Shown: piece by piece, positions 46,805 through 57,007 of the stretch
Layout of the letters: every line of letters begins with the position of its first letter
Position numbering within the stretch: the first letter of the stretch is position 1
Assembly (NCBI RefSeq): GCF_000179235.2
Contig: NZ_CP039373.1
Coordinates: 961,860-1,025,859, forward strand
Length of the DNA stretch: 64,000 bases
Direction: 5' to 3'
Origin: Synechococcus sp. CB0101
GTDB taxonomy: Bacteria; Cyanobacteriota; Cyanobacteriia; PCC-6307; Cyanobiaceae
Program-made: the position numbers and the translations under genes
Notes under the pieces: generated by a model
Seen by the model: only the letters and a program-made list of their open reading frames with translations
Told to the model about the DNA's origin: nothing
The model's database searches: none

Positions 46805-49800
46805 GCCAGCCCAAGCGCACGATCTCGGATCTGTTCCTGCGCAGGCCGGTGCTGAGCCTGGTGCTCAGCGCCCTGTTGCTGCTGATGGGTGCCCTGAGCT
46901 TGCTGCAGCTGCAGGTGGAAAACCTGCCCGCCATCGCTCCGGGGCGCGTGAGCGTGAGCAGTAGCTACCCGGGCGGCAGCCCAGAGGTGGTGGAGCAGGG
47001 GGTCACCGCCCTGCTGGAGCAGCAGCTCAACGGCCTCGAGCGGCTCGACACCATCCGCTCCACCAGCACCTCAGGCAGCAGCAGCATCAGCCTCAGTTTC
47101 CGCGGTGGCGCCCCGGAGCTCAATCAGGTGAACGCCCAAAACGAGGTGAGCCAGGTGCTGCGCCAGCTGCCGGCCCAGGTGGCCAGGCTGGGCGTGCAGG
47201 TGCGTCGCAGCTCGGATGACCTGCTGATGGTGCTCAGCTTCAGCGCCGAAAGCGGGCGCTACAGCGATCTGTTCCTCAGCGGCTGGGTGAACCAGGTGGT
47301 GAAGGAGCGGCTGCAGCGGGTGGAAGGCGTGGGCAATGTGACGCTCTTCGGCGGCAGCCCCCTGGCTTTCCGCCTCTGGCTGAACCCAGCGGCACTGCTG
47401 GAGCGCCAGCTCACCATTAACGATGTGCGCCAGGCGCTGGAAGCCCAGAACGTGCTGGCCGCCCTGGGCCAGGTGGGGGATGAACCGGTGCCACCGGGGC
47501 AGGCCACTTCACTGCCGCTGCGGATGGAAGGCCGGCTGCGCAGCCCTGAGGCCCTGGAGCAATTGGTGGTGGGGCGCGGACCCGATGGTGGCGTCGTGCT
47601 GCTGCGCGACATCGGCCGGGTGAGCCTGGGCAGCGAGAGCTACGGCAACGTGGCCACCAACCTCAAGGGGGACCCCACCGTTGCGCTGGGTGTGTTTCAG
47701 CGCGATGGCAGCAATGCCCTGCAGGTGAGCGAAGCGGTGGAGGGCGCGTTGGCGGAACTGGAGCCGCGCTTCCCACCGGGGGTGGACCTGCAGCTGATCG
47801 TGAATGAGGCCGACACGGTGCGGCAGAGCATCGGTGAAGCCGCCGGCAGCCTGCGGGATGCCGTGTTGCTGGTGTTCCTGGCCCTGCTGCTGGGTCTGGG
47901 CAACAGCCGCCTGGCCCTGATCAGCGCCCTGGCGGTGCCGGTGTCGCTGCTGGGTTCGATCACGCTGATCAATCTGAGCGGCACCTCGATCAACACCCTG
48001 AGCCTGTTCGGCATGGTGCTGGCCTCGGGGCTCGTGGTCGACGACGCCATCGTGGTGAGTGAAGACATCGGCCGCCGCCTCGAGCAAGGCGCCTCACCGC
48101 TGGCGGCCGCTCGAGCCGCCATGGCGGAGCTGGGCGGCGCCGTGGTGGCGACCTCGCTGGTGCTGCTGGTGGTGTTTCTGCCGGTGCTGGGCATGCAGGG
48201 CAGCGTTGGTCGGCTGTACGCGCCGATTGCCGTCACGATCGGGGCCACCATCGTGGTGTCGACGTTCAACGCCATCAGCTTCACGCCGGTGGCGGCGAGC
48301 CGCATCTTGCATGCCGAGCAGCGCGAACCGGCCTGGCTGCTGCGCTGGATCGATCCACCACGCCGGTGGTTGGAATCGCTGGAGAAACCCTATGGGCGCT
48401 GGCTGGATCGGAGCCTTCAGCACCGCGGCCGGATGCTCACGGCCCTGGCCCTGGGCCTGGTGCTCACTGCCGTGGGCCTGACCCTGCGGCCGAGTGCCTT
48501 CATTCCTCAGGAAGACAACGGCCAGCTACGGGGCGTGGTCGTCTTGCCAGAGGGGTCATCGCTGCAGCGCACCCAGGGGGTGATGGAGCAAGTGCGCAGC
48601 ACCCTGAGCCAGGAGCCCGCCCTGCGCAGCGCCAATTTCTATGCGGGCCGCTCCTTTGGCGACAGCAGTCCCAACAAGGGCATCTTTTTTGGGCGCTTGT
48701 ATCCCATTGGCGAACGCGGCGAGGGGCGTCCTTCCACCGCTGATGTGGTGCAACGGCTCAACCGCCAGCTGATGCAGCGCGTGCAGGGGGCGGTGGTGAT
48801 GCTCAGCGAGGCCCCCACCGTGCGGGGTTTCAGCAGCGAAGGCGGCCTCGAACTGGAGTTGCTCGACACCAGCAACGGACAGCTGAACATCCAGCAGTTC
48901 GCCCAGCAGGCCCAGCGCTTCATCCAAGCCGCCAATGCCAGCGGCCAATTCACCCGGGTATCCACCCGCTTCAATGCCGATTCACCGGTGTTGCGCCTCG
49001 AGCCCGATCGTCTGCAGCTGGCCTCCTTGGGCGTGGATCTCGATGAGCTGGTGACCACCTTGCAAGCCAGCTTCGGTAGCTCCTACGTGAATGACAGCTT
49101 CGAAGGCGATCAGGTGCGCCGCGTGATCGTGCAGCTCGAGGGGCAGGGGCGCCGCGATGTGAATGATGTGCTCGCCTTGCAGGTGCGCAACCGCGGCGGC
49201 CAGCTGATCCCGATCGGCCAGCTGGTGCAGGTGGTGCCCTCCACCGGGCCGAGCGTGATCAACCACAGCCGCCTGGTGCGCTCGATCACGATTCAGGCCC
49301 TACCGGCGCCGGGTGTGAGCACCGGCCAAGCCATGGCCAGCCTCGAGCAGATCCAGCGCCAGCAGGGCAACAGCAATCTGGAGCTCGAGTGGGCTGGCCT
49401 GGCCCGCGAGGAGCGGCAGGCCGGTGACGGCAGCATCCGGGCCTTTGCCCTGGCGGTGCTCGTGATGGGTCTGCTGCTCGGCGCCCTCTACGAGAACCTG
49501 CTCGATCCGCTGATCATCCTGATCACCGTGCCCCTGGCCCTGCTGGGGGCGCTGGTAGGGCTGATGCTGCGGGGCCTGCCCCTCGATGTGTATGGCCAGA
49601 TGGGGCTCCTGGTGCTGGTGGCCCTTGCCGCCAAAAACGGCATTTTGATCGTGGAATTTGCCAATCAACGCCTACGGGAAGGCCTGCCCCTGGATGCCGC
49701 CATCCGCGACGCCTCCATCAGCCGTCTGCGGCCGATCCTGCTCACCGCCATCTCGTCGCTGGCGGGCTTTCTGCCCTTGCTATTGGCAAGCGGTGCGAGC

Positions 49801-49956
49801 GCCAGCAGCCGCATCAGCATCGGCACGGTGGTCTTCTCCGGCCTGCTGGTGGCCACAGGCTTGAGCTTGTTTGTGGTTCCGGGTGTTTACCGGGTGATCA
49901 AAGGCTGGGAGCTGGCACGGCCACGGCGGCTGGTGCATGGGGGGCAGCATGGCTAA
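46801..49956 (+). CDS. RND efflux transporter, AcrB/HAE1-type permease
   Basis: The 1,051-residue protein is full length for the family: [20 protein letters not shown] (TM1), [40 protein letters not shown] with the proton-relay Asp pair in TM4, [14 protein letters not shown], and a second half with [40 protein letters not shown] and [20 protein letters not shown]. It pumps hydrophobic compounds or metabolites out, driven by protons. It overlaps the adaptor gene downstream. No outer-membrane TolC gene is adjacent. Confidence 0.95.
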   Translation: MSQPKRTISDLFLRRPVLSLVLSALLLLMGALSLLQLQVENLPAIAPGRVSVSSSYPGGSPEVVEQGVTALLEQQLNGLERLDTIRSTSTSGSSSISLSFRGGAPELNQVNAQNEVSQVLRQLPAQVARLGVQVRRSSDDLLMVLSFSAESGRYSDLFLSGWVNQVVKERLQRVEGVGNVTLFGGSPLAFRLWLNPAALLERQLTINDVRQALEAQNVLAALGQVGDEPVPPGQATSLPLRMEGRLRSPEALEQLVVGRGPDGGVVLLRDIGRVSLGSESYGNVATNLKGDPTVALGVFQRDGSNALQVSEAVEGALAELEPRFPPGVDLQLIVNEADTVRQSIGEAAGSLRDAVLLVFLALLLGLGNSRLALISALAVPVSLLGSITLINLSGTSINTLSLFGMVLASGLVVDDAIVVSEDIGRRLEQGASPLAAARAAMAELGGAVVATSLVLLVVFLPVLGMQGSVGRLYAPIAVTIGATIVVSTFNAISFTPVAASRILHAEQREPAWLLRWIDPPRRWLESLEKPYGRWLDRSLQHRGRMLTALALGLVLTAVGLTLRPSAFIPQEDNGQLRGVVVLPEGSSLQRTQGVMEQVRSTLSQEPALRSANFYAGRSFGDSSPNKGIFFGRLYPIGERGEGRPSTADVVQRLNRQLMQRVQGAVVMLSEAPTVRGFSSEGGLELELLDTSNGQLNIQQFAQQAQRFIQAANASGQFTRVSTRFNADSPVLRLEPDRLQLASLGVDLDELVTTLQASFGSSYVNDSFEGDQVRRVIVQLEGQGRRDVNDVLALQVRNRGGQLIPIGQLVQVVPSTGPSVINHSRLVRSITIQALPAPGVSTGQAMASLEQIQRQQGNSNLELEWAGLAREERQAGDGSIRAFALAVLVMGLLLGALYENLLDPLIILITVPLALLGALVGLMLRGLPLDVYGQMGLLVLVALAAKNGILIVEFANQRLREGLPLDAAIRDASISRLRPILLTAISSLAGFLPLLLASGASASSRISIGTVVFSGLLVATGLSLFVVPGVYRVIKGWELARPRRLVHGGQHG

Positions 49957-51061
49957 ACCCCTGAGCCCGGTGATGCCGAGCCGCCTGAAGCTTGTGATCA
50001 GCGCTGCGGCGATGGCCCAGCTCGTGGTGGGCTGCAGTGGTCGCCCCAGCGCCCGACCGCCGCTGCGGGTGCAAGCCGAACGGCCCCATCAGGAAGCGTT
50101 TGTGCGCAGCCTCGACACGGTCAGCACCCTGGAAGCCACCGACGAAATCGAACTGGCCTCCCAAGCTGGAGGCCGGGTGCAGAGCGTGTTGGTGCAGGGC
50201 GGCCAAAGCGTGAGCGCCGGCCAACTGCTGGTGGTGCTGGACCAAACACAGCTCAGAGCTGACGTGGCGGCCTTGAAAGCCGCAGCCGAAACCGATGCGA
50301 TCAGCTACCAGCGCTTCAGCAGCCTGGTGAGCAAGGGAGCGGCCACGGCCCTGGAACGCGATGAGAAACGCTCCAAAGCCATCGGATCCCAGCAAGCGCT
50401 GCGAGCCAAGCAAGCCGACCTCGCCTACAAAGATGTGCGCGCCCCGATCAGCGGGGTGATGGGGGATGTGAGCATCAAACCCGGCGATGTGTTGCAGGCC
50501 GGCACTCCCTTCAGCCGCATCATTCGCAACGACCGCTTGCAGGCCCGCATCGACATCCCTGCCAACCAGGCCAATGCCGTGGCCAAGGGGCAGCGCGTGC
50601 AACTGCTCGATGGCATCAACCCCCGTCCACTCGCCGAGGGCAGGATCAACCTGATCGATCCAGGTGTGAACAACACCTCCCAAACCCTGCTGGCTAAAGC
50701 TTCGATCGCCAACCCCCAAGGGCTGCTGCGCAATGGCCAGCGCCTGCGCACGCGCGTGATCCTGGGGGCCGAGCGCCAACTGGCGGTGCCCTTCAGCGCG
50801 GTGACCCGCAGCTTCGGCCAGAGCTTCGTGTTCGTGGTGGGCACGCTGCAGGACCTGGAGCGAGACCCTGGCAAAGCCGATCTGTCCGCGCTGCGCCGTC
50901 TCCCGAAGGGAACGCTGCTGGCGTTGCAGAAGCCAGTCCAGCTCGGCCCTCTGCAGGGCGACCACTATCCGGTGCTCTCCGGGCTGAGTGCCAACGACCG
51001 GGTGATCCTCGGCGGCAGCCTCGGCCTCCGGCACGGAAGCCCCGTTCAGCTCAACCGCTAA
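49949..51061 (+). CDS. RND periplasmic adaptor (membrane-fusion lipoprotein)
   Basis: The start [20 protein letters not shown] overlaps the pump's stop codon. AQLVVGCSG is a lipobox with Cys, so it is probably a lipoprotein. The adaptor pattern is [40 protein letters not shown] (lipoyl half), an alpha-hairpin, [20 protein letters not shown] and a beta-barrel part with [20 protein letters not shown]. It links the permease to an outer-membrane channel. 370 residues, a usual length. Confidence 0.93.
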   Translation: MAKPLSPVMPSRLKLVISAAAMAQLVVGCSGRPSARPPLRVQAERPHQEAFVRSLDTVSTLEATDEIELASQAGGRVQSVLVQGGQSVSAGQLLVVLDQTQLRADVAALKAAAETDAISYQRFSSLVSKGAATALERDEKRSKAIGSQQALRAKQADLAYKDVRAPISGVMGDVSIKPGDVLQAGTPFSRIIRNDRLQARIDIPANQANAVAKGQRVQLLDGINPRPLAEGRINLIDPGVNNTSQTLLAKASIANPQGLLRNGQRLRTRVILGAERQLAVPFSAVTRSFGQSFVFVVGTLQDLERDPGKADLSALRRLPKGTLLALQKPVQLGPLQGDHYPVLSGLSANDRVILGGSLGLRHGSPVQLNR

Positions 51062-51062
51062 C

Positions 51063-51758
51063 TCACTCGCGCCGGGGGGCACCGCGGCGCTGAGCCAGCA
51101 CCTGCTGCACCTCGCGCCAGCTCACCCCGTGATGGGCCAGAGCCACCTGGAGGTGAAACACGATGTCGGCCGCTTCGCCAGCAATCTCCGTGGGGTTGTT
51201 GTCTTTGCAAGCCATCACGAATTCGGCGCTTTCCTCGCCGATCTTCTTGAGGATGCGGTTGTCGCCCCCCTCCAGCAGCTTGTTGGTGTAACTGCCGGGC
51301 TCAGGCTGATCGCGGCGCCCTTCGATCACCCGCATCAGCTCCGTGCAGACATCCGCCGGCGGCGGCGCGGCAGCAGCGCCACCGGCGCTGGGAACCGGAG
51401 CCTCGTCATAGAAGCAGCTGCGGGCACCGGTGTGACAGGCCACATCGCCCAGCTGCTCAATCGTGAGCAGGAGTACGTCGGCATCGCAGTCGTAGCGAAG
51501 CCCCCGCAGCCGCTGAAAGTGGCCGCTCGTGGCGCCCTTGTGCCACAGCTCCTGACGGGAGCGGCTCCAGTAGTGCACCTCACCGCTGGCGAGGCTGCGC
51601 TCGATCGCATCGCGGTTCATCCAGGCCACCATCAGCACGGCGCCATCGAGCCAGTCCTGCGCTACGGCGGGGATCAGGCCGGCCTCGTTAAAACGAAGGG
51701 AGCCGATCAGGGCCGGATCCGGGAGCTGAAATGATGCCTGCAAGGGCTGGCGATCCAT
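51063..51758 (-). CDS. hisIE: Bifunctional phosphoribosyl-AMP cyclohydrolase / phosphoribosyl-ATP pyrophosphatase
   Basis: The 231-residue fusion has the HisI half first (residues about 15-125): GAVLMVAWMNRDAIERSLAS, WSRSRQELWHKGATSGHFQR, YDCDADVLLLTIEQLGDVAC and HTGARSCFYDE with zinc-binding Cys. HisE follows (about 135-230): LEGGDNRILKKIGEESAEFV and EIAGEAADIVFHLQVALAHH. It performs steps 2 and 3 of histidine synthesis. The two genes are commonly fused in cyanobacteria. Its 3' end faces the adaptor gene tail-to-tail. Confidence 0.96.
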   Translation of the reverse strand: MDRQPLQASFQLPDPALIGSLRFNEAGLIPAVAQDWLDGAVLMVAWMNRDAIERSLASGEVHYWSRSRQELWHKGATSGHFQRLRGLRYDCDADVLLLTIEQLGDVACHTGARSCFYDEAPVPSAGGAAAAPPPADVCTELMRVIEGRRDQPEPGSYTNKLLEGGDNRILKKIGEESAEFVMACKDNNPTEIAGEAADIVFHLQVALAHHGVSWREVQQVLAQRRGAPRRE

Positions 51759-51807
51759 CTCACCCGATCCTCCCGCAACACCGATTCACCCACCATCAGG
51801 CCCGGGA

Positions 51808-52284
51808 ATGAGCGCCGCCTTCAGCTGCACGAAAACCTTCAGCGGCTTCCCGTGCTGCCACCGCCAATGGCGCCACAGCGGCCATTGCCGCTTCGTGCAT
51901 GGCTACAGCCGCAGCTTCACCTGTTGGTTCCGGGCCACTGAGCTCGATGCGAACGGATTTGTGGTGGATTTCTCCAGCCTGGGAGCCCTGCAAAGCCAGC
52001 TGGCGCATCAGTTCGACCACACCTTTCTGGTGAATGCCGACGACCCACTCCTGGATCAGTGGCAGGCCCTGCACGAACAGGGCGCCCTCGACCTGCGGGT
52101 GATGGAGAACGTGGGCATGGAGGCGAGCGCTCAGCTGGTGTGGAGCTGGGCCAACGGGCTGCTGCAGAGCCGCGACAGCGGTCGCAGCTGCTGCTGGAAG
52201 GTGGAAGCCCGCGAGAACGAGAAGAACGCCGCCTGCTTTGAAGCCGTACCCGACTGGTTCAAGGCCGACCGAACCAACGCCTAG
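51808..52284 (+). CDS. 6-carboxy/pyruvoyl-tetrahydropterin synthase-like protein
   Basis: The 158-residue protein has FSCTKTFSGFPCCHRQWRHS, then GHCRFVHGYSRSFTCWF, which supplies the zinc-binding His residues and a candidate catalytic Cys, and VVDFSSLGALQSQLAHQFDH, the conserved PTPS block. The C-terminal Glu lies in VEARENEKNAACF. It resembles QueD/PTPS proteins, with spacing around the catalytic Cys that differs from classical QueD, so the precise substrate is uncertain. Confidence 0.8.
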   Translation: MSAAFSCTKTFSGFPCCHRQWRHSGHCRFVHGYSRSFTCWFRATELDANGFVVDFSSLGALQSQLAHQFDHTFLVNADDPLLDQWQALHEQGALDLRVMENVGMEASAQLVWSWANGLLQSRDSGRSCCWKVEARENEKNAACFEAVPDWFKADRTNA

Positions 52285-52385
52285 CCACCAGAGCACTGTC
52301 GCATTAACAACAGACGGATCCAACGCGTCGCAACTTAAGATTTGCTTCCGAATCGCGTCGCGGACGTTCATCCCGCGGAAGCCTG

Positions 52386-52838
52386 TTGCCCATCGCCCTT
52401 CTGTTGCCCGCCCTGCAGTTGCTCCACCCCATGCCCGGGGTGATCACCCAGGGAGTGCGCGAAGGGCATCCCGCCATCGATATCGCCTGCATCACCGGCA
52501 CGCCTGTTCGGGCTGCCCACGATGGCGAAGGCAGGGTGCGCCGCAGCCGAACCCACGGCACCACCTTTGAGCTGCGTGGATCCGATGGGCTGGAAACCAG
52601 CTACAGCCATCTGCACACGGCCATGCCCGCCGGGTCCTACAAGCGTGGCGACCAGATCGGCACCTGCGGCAACACGGGGATCTGGAGCAGTGGCCCCCAT
52701 CTCCACTTCGAAACCAACCGCCCCCAGCTGCTGGGGTCCCTCAGCACCGAGGAGGCCCCCGTTCCCAACAACCTTGGGGAGCTGGCCATCCCCGTGGCGA
52801 CTGGTGGTTCGCCAGATGTCCTCAAACCGCGGCCATGA
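52386..52838 (+). CDS. M23-family (LytM-like) peptidase
   Basis: The frame opens with a TTG; PIALLLPALQLLHPMPG looks like a short signal sequence. EGHPAIDIACITGTPVRAAH carries HxxxD, and TSYSHLHTAMPAG and GPHLHFETNRP give the two remaining His ligands (HxH). These are the zinc-binding residues of M23 endopeptidases, which cut peptidoglycan cross-links. At 150 residues it is a bare catalytic domain without LysM or SH3. A start further upstream is possible. Confidence 0.82.
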   Translation: MPIALLLPALQLLHPMPGVITQGVREGHPAIDIACITGTPVRAAHDGEGRVRRSRTHGTTFELRGSDGLETSYSHLHTAMPAGSYKRGDQIGTCGNTGIWSSGPHLHFETNRPQLLGSLSTEEAPVPNNLGELAIPVATGGSPDVLKPRP

Positions 52839-52876
52839 TGGGCCGCTGAATCAAGCCACCACCGTGGCCCATCTCG

Positions 52877-53830
52877 TTGAACAGGCTGGCCACGATCTGG
52901 GCCATCTTCCAGGGGTTGCTGCTAGAGGCCCTGCCCTTTCTGCTGATCGGCGTGCTGATCGCTGGGCTGGCTCGCTGGCTCGCCCCGGGCGGCCGCTGGC
53001 TGCAGCGCCTCCCCCGCCAGCCCCTGCTGGCCCCGCTCAGCGGCGCAGCCCTGGGCTTTGCCTTGCCCGCCTGTGAATGCGGCAATGTGCCCGTGGCGCG
53101 GCGCCTGCTGGCCGGGGGTGCCCCCCTGGGCTCAGCCCTGGGCTTTCTCTTCGCCGCACCGGTCCTCAACCCGATCGTGCTGGCCAGCACTTGGGCGGCC
53201 TTTCCGGATCAACCCTGGCTGCTGGCGGCTCGTCCCCTGGCGGCGCTGGTTGTAGCCCTGGCCCTCTCGGCGCTCTTGCAGCAACTGCCGGAAGGAGCCC
53301 TGCTTGAACCAGCGCTGCTGGAAGAGCGGCGCTTGAGCCAGCCCCTCGAGCAGGTGGGACTGCTGGAACGCCGCAGTGGCCTGGTGGGAAGCGTGGCACC
53401 GATGCCGCCTCCCGCAGCGGAGCGTCCCCACCTGGCCAGCGTGCTGGATCACAGCAGCCGCGAGTTTCTGGATCTGGCAGGGCTGTTGGTGCTCGGCTGC
53501 GCCATCGCCGCTGTGGTGCAGACCCTGCTGCCGCGCACCTGGCTGCTGGCGGTTGGGGGTGCACCCACCCTCTCGGTGCTCAGCCTGATGCTGATGGCGG
53601 TGGTGGTGTCGGTGTGTTCCAGCGTGGATGCCTTCCTCGCCCTCGGATTCGCCGCCCAGATCACACCCGGCGCACTGCTCGCCTTTCTGGTGCTGGGGCC
53701 CGTGGTGGACCTGAAACTGCTGGGCCTGTTCGGAGTGGTGCTACGCCCCCGCGCCATCGCGCTGACCGCAGCCGGCGCCTGCGTTGTTGTGTTGTTGATC
53801 GGGCAATGGGTGAATCTCTGGCTGCTCTGA
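52877..53830 (+). CDS. YraQ/UPF0718-type permease with CxC motif
   Basis: The 317-residue protein has about eight membrane spans. The signature is GFALPACECGNVPVARRLLA, with a conserved CxC, followed by APVLNPIVLASTWAAFPDQP; the second half repeats the pattern at SSVDAFLALGFAAQITPGAL. The family (DUF318) includes ArsP-type permeases. With the adjacent TIGR03943 protein it forms a pair seen in many bacteria. Location next to znu genes suggests a metal link, unproven. The TTG start is tentative. Confidence 0.85.
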   Translation: MNRLATIWAIFQGLLLEALPFLLIGVLIAGLARWLAPGGRWLQRLPRQPLLAPLSGAALGFALPACECGNVPVARRLLAGGAPLGSALGFLFAAPVLNPIVLASTWAAFPDQPWLLAARPLAALVVALALSALLQQLPEGALLEPALLEERRLSQPLEQVGLLERRSGLVGSVAPMPPPAAERPHLASVLDHSSREFLDLAGLLVLGCAIAAVVQTLLPRTWLLAVGGAPTLSVLSLMLMAVVVSVCSSVDAFLALGFAAQITPGALLAFLVLGPVVDLKLLGLFGVVLRPRAIALTAAGACVVVLLIGQWVNLWLL

Positions 53831-54477
53831 TCCGTCCGCTGGCCTTAGCGCTATGGGGTGCCGTGCTGCTGTGGAGCACCCTCTCCGGGCGCCTGGATCT
53901 GCTGCTGCGCGGTGTATTTCACCCGCTGGTGGGCCTGAGCGGCGTTGCCCTGCTCGCCCTGGCGCTGCACCAACTGCTGAGGGGCCGTCAGGAACGGCAT
54001 TGGAACCGCGGCTGGGCCCTGAGTGCACTGCTGGCGATCGCCGTTTTGGCTCTGCCTCCCAATCCATCCTTCAGCGATCTGGCCGCCAACCGCAACAGCG
54101 ATCTGGGCGATGCCGTGGAGCTGGATTTCCTGCTGCCGCCCAGCCAACGCAGCCTCACCGACTGGGTGCGGCTGCTGCGCAGCCAACCCGACCCCGCCCT
54201 TTACGCGGGGGATCCTGTGCGGATCAGCGGATTTGTGCTGACACAACCGGATGGGCCACCCCAGCTGGGGCGGCTCCTGGTGCGCTGCTGCCTGGCGGAT
54301 GCCACACCGATTGGTCTTCCTGTGCGCTGGCCCTCTGGAGCCATCCCCCCGGCTGACCAATGGTTGGCGGTGGAGGGAACGATGGGCGTGGAGACCATCG
54401 CCGGACAACCCCGCAGCGTGGTGCTCCCCAAGCGAATCCGCCCAATTCCTCGGCCAGCCCGGCCGCTGGAACCATGA
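53806..54477 (+). CDS. TIGR03943/DUF1980 family protein
   Basis: The start MGESLAALIRPLALALWGAV lies inside the permease 3' end (25-bp overlap). The 223-residue protein has two or three N-terminal membrane spans and a C-terminal extracytoplasmic domain with DPVRISGFVLTQPDGPPQLG, LLVRCCLADATPIGLPVRWP and QWLAVEGTMGV, the core of the family. A Cys pair (RCC) could bind metal. It is the usual partner of the permease upstream. Confidence 0.85.
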   Translation: MGESLAALIRPLALALWGAVLLWSTLSGRLDLLLRGVFHPLVGLSGVALLALALHQLLRGRQERHWNRGWALSALLAIAVLALPPNPSFSDLAANRNSDLGDAVELDFLLPPSQRSLTDWVRLLRSQPDPALYAGDPVRISGFVLTQPDGPPQLGRLLVRCCLADATPIGLPVRWPSGAIPPADQWLAVEGTMGVETIAGQPRSVVLPKRIRPIPRPARPLEP

Positions 54478-55796
54478 AGGCCCTCCCCTTGCTTTTGGCC
54501 GGTGGGGTGCTGCTGGCAGCACTGCAGCAACAGCTGCTACTGCGCCGCCCACCTCGGCTGCTGGAGCTGATCTCCAGCACAGCCAGCTCCGGCCCGGCAG
54601 CGCTATCGCTGCGGTTCAGCCGCCCGATGGATCGAGCCAGCCTGGCGGCGCTGAGCAGCTTGATGCCGGCCGCTCCCCATCAGTGGCTGGGATCGGGAGA
54701 TGCCCTGCGGCTGCTACTCAACTCCCAGCAACCGATCAGCAGCGCCATCGCCCTGGTGATCCGCGGTCAGGATCGTCGCGGCCTGCCCCTGCCCCCAGAG
54801 CACTGGCGCTGGGATCCCAGACCCCGGCTGCTGGCGGTGGTGCCCACGGACCAGGGGGAACAACTGCAGCTGCAGCAGCGCGATGGCCGCTGGCAGTCAC
54901 TCACCCCGGTGATGGAGCGCATCACCACCGTGCAGCCCCTGGGGAATGGCACGGGGATCGCCTTCACCAGCCGCGAAGGCGAGGGCGAACGGCTCTGGCT
55001 GCTGCCTCTACGCCAAAGCGCCTTGCACCGCCAGCACACGCCTGATCCCAAGGGCGTGCAAGCCGGTCGTCTGCAGGCCCTGCTGCCGGAGCCGCTGATC
55101 TTTGCGCACTTGAGCAGCAACCGCCGCGGTGATCTGTTGGTGCAACGGAGCGCCCGTGCCCTGGGTCGCTCGATCACCAGCTTCTGGGCCGGTGGACAAC
55201 CAGCCCGTCGCCCGCAGGAGCTGGCCCTGGAGGCATCGGGCCCGATGCAACTGCTCCCGGAGGGTGCAGCCCTGGTGATGCCGGAGCTGGAGGGGCTGAG
55301 TTTGCGCAATCTGCCCGGCAAGCCAGAGCGGCGGCAGCTGCTGCCCGGCAGCCGCGACCTGAGCAGCTTCTGCCCCGTGAGCGGCCGTGCCCTGCTGGTG
55401 CGGCACTGGCCTGATTTCCGGCGTTCGCTCGAGCTGGTGGAGCCTGGCCTCGCGCCAAGGCAGCTGTGGCTCGGCCAGGACGCGGTGCTCAGCAGCGCCT
55501 GCGACCGCGGTGGGGAACGGGTATGGCTGCTGCTGAGCCACTGGCGCAACGCCCAGCACAACCGGCTGTTGGAGCTCAATCGCCAGGGGCAGATCGTGCG
55601 TGAACGCGACTTGAGCGGCTGGGAGGTGGAGCCGGGCGTGCCGATGGCCTACGACCCCACCCGCCAGCAGTTGCTGCTCACCCTGCGGCCGCAGGGTCGC
55701 CCAGAGGCCCAACCGGTGCAGATCCCGGTGCGGGATCTGGTGCTGCAACCGGTGCAGAAAACCGTGCGGCAGAGCCTGTGGCTACCGCCTGGCTAA
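54474..55796 (+). CDS. Hypothetical protein, possibly periplasmic beta-propeller
   Basis: The start MKALPLLLAGGVLLAALQQQ overlaps the stop of the previous gene (ATGA) and begins with a hydrophobic signal or anchor. The 440-residue protein continues with an Ig-like stretch (ALSLRFSRPMDRASLAAL) and then repeated short beta segments (LLAVVPTDQGEQLQLQQRDG, ERLWLLPLRQSAL, ERVWLLLSHWRNAQHNRLLE) that resemble propeller blades. No family recognised. It completes a three-gene unit with the permease. Its end overlaps the znuB 3' end. Confidence 0.7.
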   Translation: MKALPLLLAGGVLLAALQQQLLLRRPPRLLELISSTASSGPAALSLRFSRPMDRASLAALSSLMPAAPHQWLGSGDALRLLLNSQQPISSAIALVIRGQDRRGLPLPPEHWRWDPRPRLLAVVPTDQGEQLQLQQRDGRWQSLTPVMERITTVQPLGNGTGIAFTSREGEGERLWLLPLRQSALHRQHTPDPKGVQAGRLQALLPEPLIFAHLSSNRRGDLLVQRSARALGRSITSFWAGGQPARRPQELALEASGPMQLLPEGAALVMPELEGLSLRNLPGKPERRQLLPGSRDLSSFCPVSGRALLVRHWPDFRRSLELVEPGLAPRQLWLGQDAVLSSACDRGGERVWLLLSHWRNAQHNRLLELNRQGQIVRERDLSGWEVEPGVPMAYDPTRQQLLLTLRPQGRPEAQPVQIPVRDLVLQPVQKTVRQSLWLPPG

Positions 55797-56573
55797 TTGC
55801 AACGGCAACAGCAGCAGGCACAACACCCCGATCAGGGGCCCCGGCGGCAGATTCACCCAAGGCTGAATTGCCAGCACCATGCCGCCGCCGCTGAGCAGCG
55901 TTCCCAGCACAGCCGATCGCCACAGGGCCTGGCGCAGGCTGCTGGCACCCGGCAGCGCCACCAGGGCCGGAGCCCCCATCAAACCGATCACCAGCACCAC
56001 CCCAACGGCCGTCATCGCGCTCACCACGGTGAAGGCCGTGACCAGGGTGAGCAGGAAGCGCAGGCGCCGCACAGGCAAGCCAGCGCTGGTGGCCCCCAGA
56101 GGGTCCACCCCTAGGTACACATAGTGGTGGTAGCGCCAGGCCAGGAGCAGCAGCATGGCCAGCAACGCCAGCAGGCTGCGGACCAGATCGGCGGGCCCTG
56201 CAGCCAACAGATCGCCAAAGAGCACAGCTTCGAGATCCACGCGAATGCCCAGCAGGGGGATGAGCAGCACCCCCAGGCCGAGAAAGCCCGCCAACACGGT
56301 GTTCAGCACCGCCTCATCGCCGGGCTGACCGGGGCGTGCCGTACCGCTGAAGCGCTCCGCCAGCAGCGCACCTGCCAGGCCGCTGATCACACCCCCCAGC
56401 CCCGGATCGATGCGCAGGGCCACCGCCAAGGCCAAACCAGGCAGCACCGCGTGCGACACGAGGTTGACCAGGAACAAGCGCCGCTGCACCAGCAACAGCG
56501 TTCCGGCGAGCGGGCAAAGCCCCCCCACCACCAACGCCACCGCAAACGGCAGCAGCCACCACACACGCTCCAT
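55782..56573 (-). CDS. znuB: Zinc ABC transporter permease
   Basis: The start is ATG 56573 (MERVWWLLPFAVALVVGGLC). The 263-residue ABC-3 family permease has eight or so membrane spans, with LLVQRRLFLVNLVSHAVLPG, GDEAVLNTVLAGFLGLGVLL and VVSAMTAVGVVLVIGLMGAP, the coupling and core blocks of ZnuB/MntB. Only 32 bp separate it from the divergent zur gene. The ATPase is on the far side of zur. A Mn or Fe specificity cannot be excluded by motif, but Zur supports zinc. Confidence 0.9.
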   Translation of the reverse strand: MERVWWLLPFAVALVVGGLCPLAGTLLLVQRRLFLVNLVSHAVLPGLALAVALRIDPGLGGVISGLAGALLAERFSGTARPGQPGDEAVLNTVLAGFLGLGVLLIPLLGIRVDLEAVLFGDLLAAGPADLVRSLLALLAMLLLLAWRYHHYVYLGVDPLGATSAGLPVRRLRFLLTLVTAFTVVSAMTAVGVVLVIGLMGAPALVALPGASSLRQALWRSAVLGTLLSGGGMVLAIQPWVNLPPGPLIGVLCLLLLPLQLARR

Positions 56574-56605
56574 AAGATCAGGGCCCCTGCCCCGCTGGTT
56601 CGACC

Positions 56606-57007
56606 ATGCCCTCCCAGGTTGCCGCTTCAGGTGATCGCCAGCAGCAGCTGCTGGAGCAACTGAAGCTGGCCGACCGGGAACTCTCAGGCCAGGACCTGCA
56701 TGCCCTGTTGCGCCAGGGACCTCAAGCAATGGGACTGGCCACGGTGTATCGCCACCTCCGGCAACTGCAACAGCAGGGCCTGGTGCGCTGCCGGCACCTC
56801 CCCAGCGGCGAGGCGTTGTTTGCACCGGTGGAGCGCGACGAGCACCACCTCACCTGCGTGGATTGCGGCACCACCCTGGTGCTGGAGCAATGCCCGATGC
56901 ACAACGTGCAGCTGCACGGCGATCAGGCCGAGGGCTTCCAGCTGCTGTTCCACACCCTGGAGTTCTTCGGGTTGTGCCACAACTGCCAGGCCCGTCAGAG
57001 CGGCTAA
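56606..57007 (+). CDS. zur: Fur-family regulator, probably Zur
   Basis: The 133-residue protein has a winged HTH (LSGQDLHALLRQGPQAMGLA, TVYRHLRQLQQQGLVRCRHL), then the dimerisation domain with HHLTCVDCGTTLVLEQCPMH and FFGLCHNCQA; the two CxxC pairs bind structural zinc. Placement between znuB and znuC on the opposite strand is the argument for Zur rather than Fur. It represses zinc uptake when zinc is sufficient. Its 3' end overlaps the znuC end by 4 bp. Confidence 0.9.
   Translation: MPSQVAASGDRQQQLLEQLKLADRELSGQDLHALLRQGPQAMGLATVYRHLRQLQQQGLVRCRHLPSGEALFAPVERDEHHLTCVDCGTTLVLEQCPMHNVQLHGDQAEGFQLLFHTLEFFGLCHNCQARQSG

Noticed and set aside
49898-51082. A 394-codon open frame opposite the RND adaptor
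   Set aside because: The plus-strand adaptor has a lipobox and lipoyl/barrel motifs; the antisense frame is low-complexity His/Gln/Gly.
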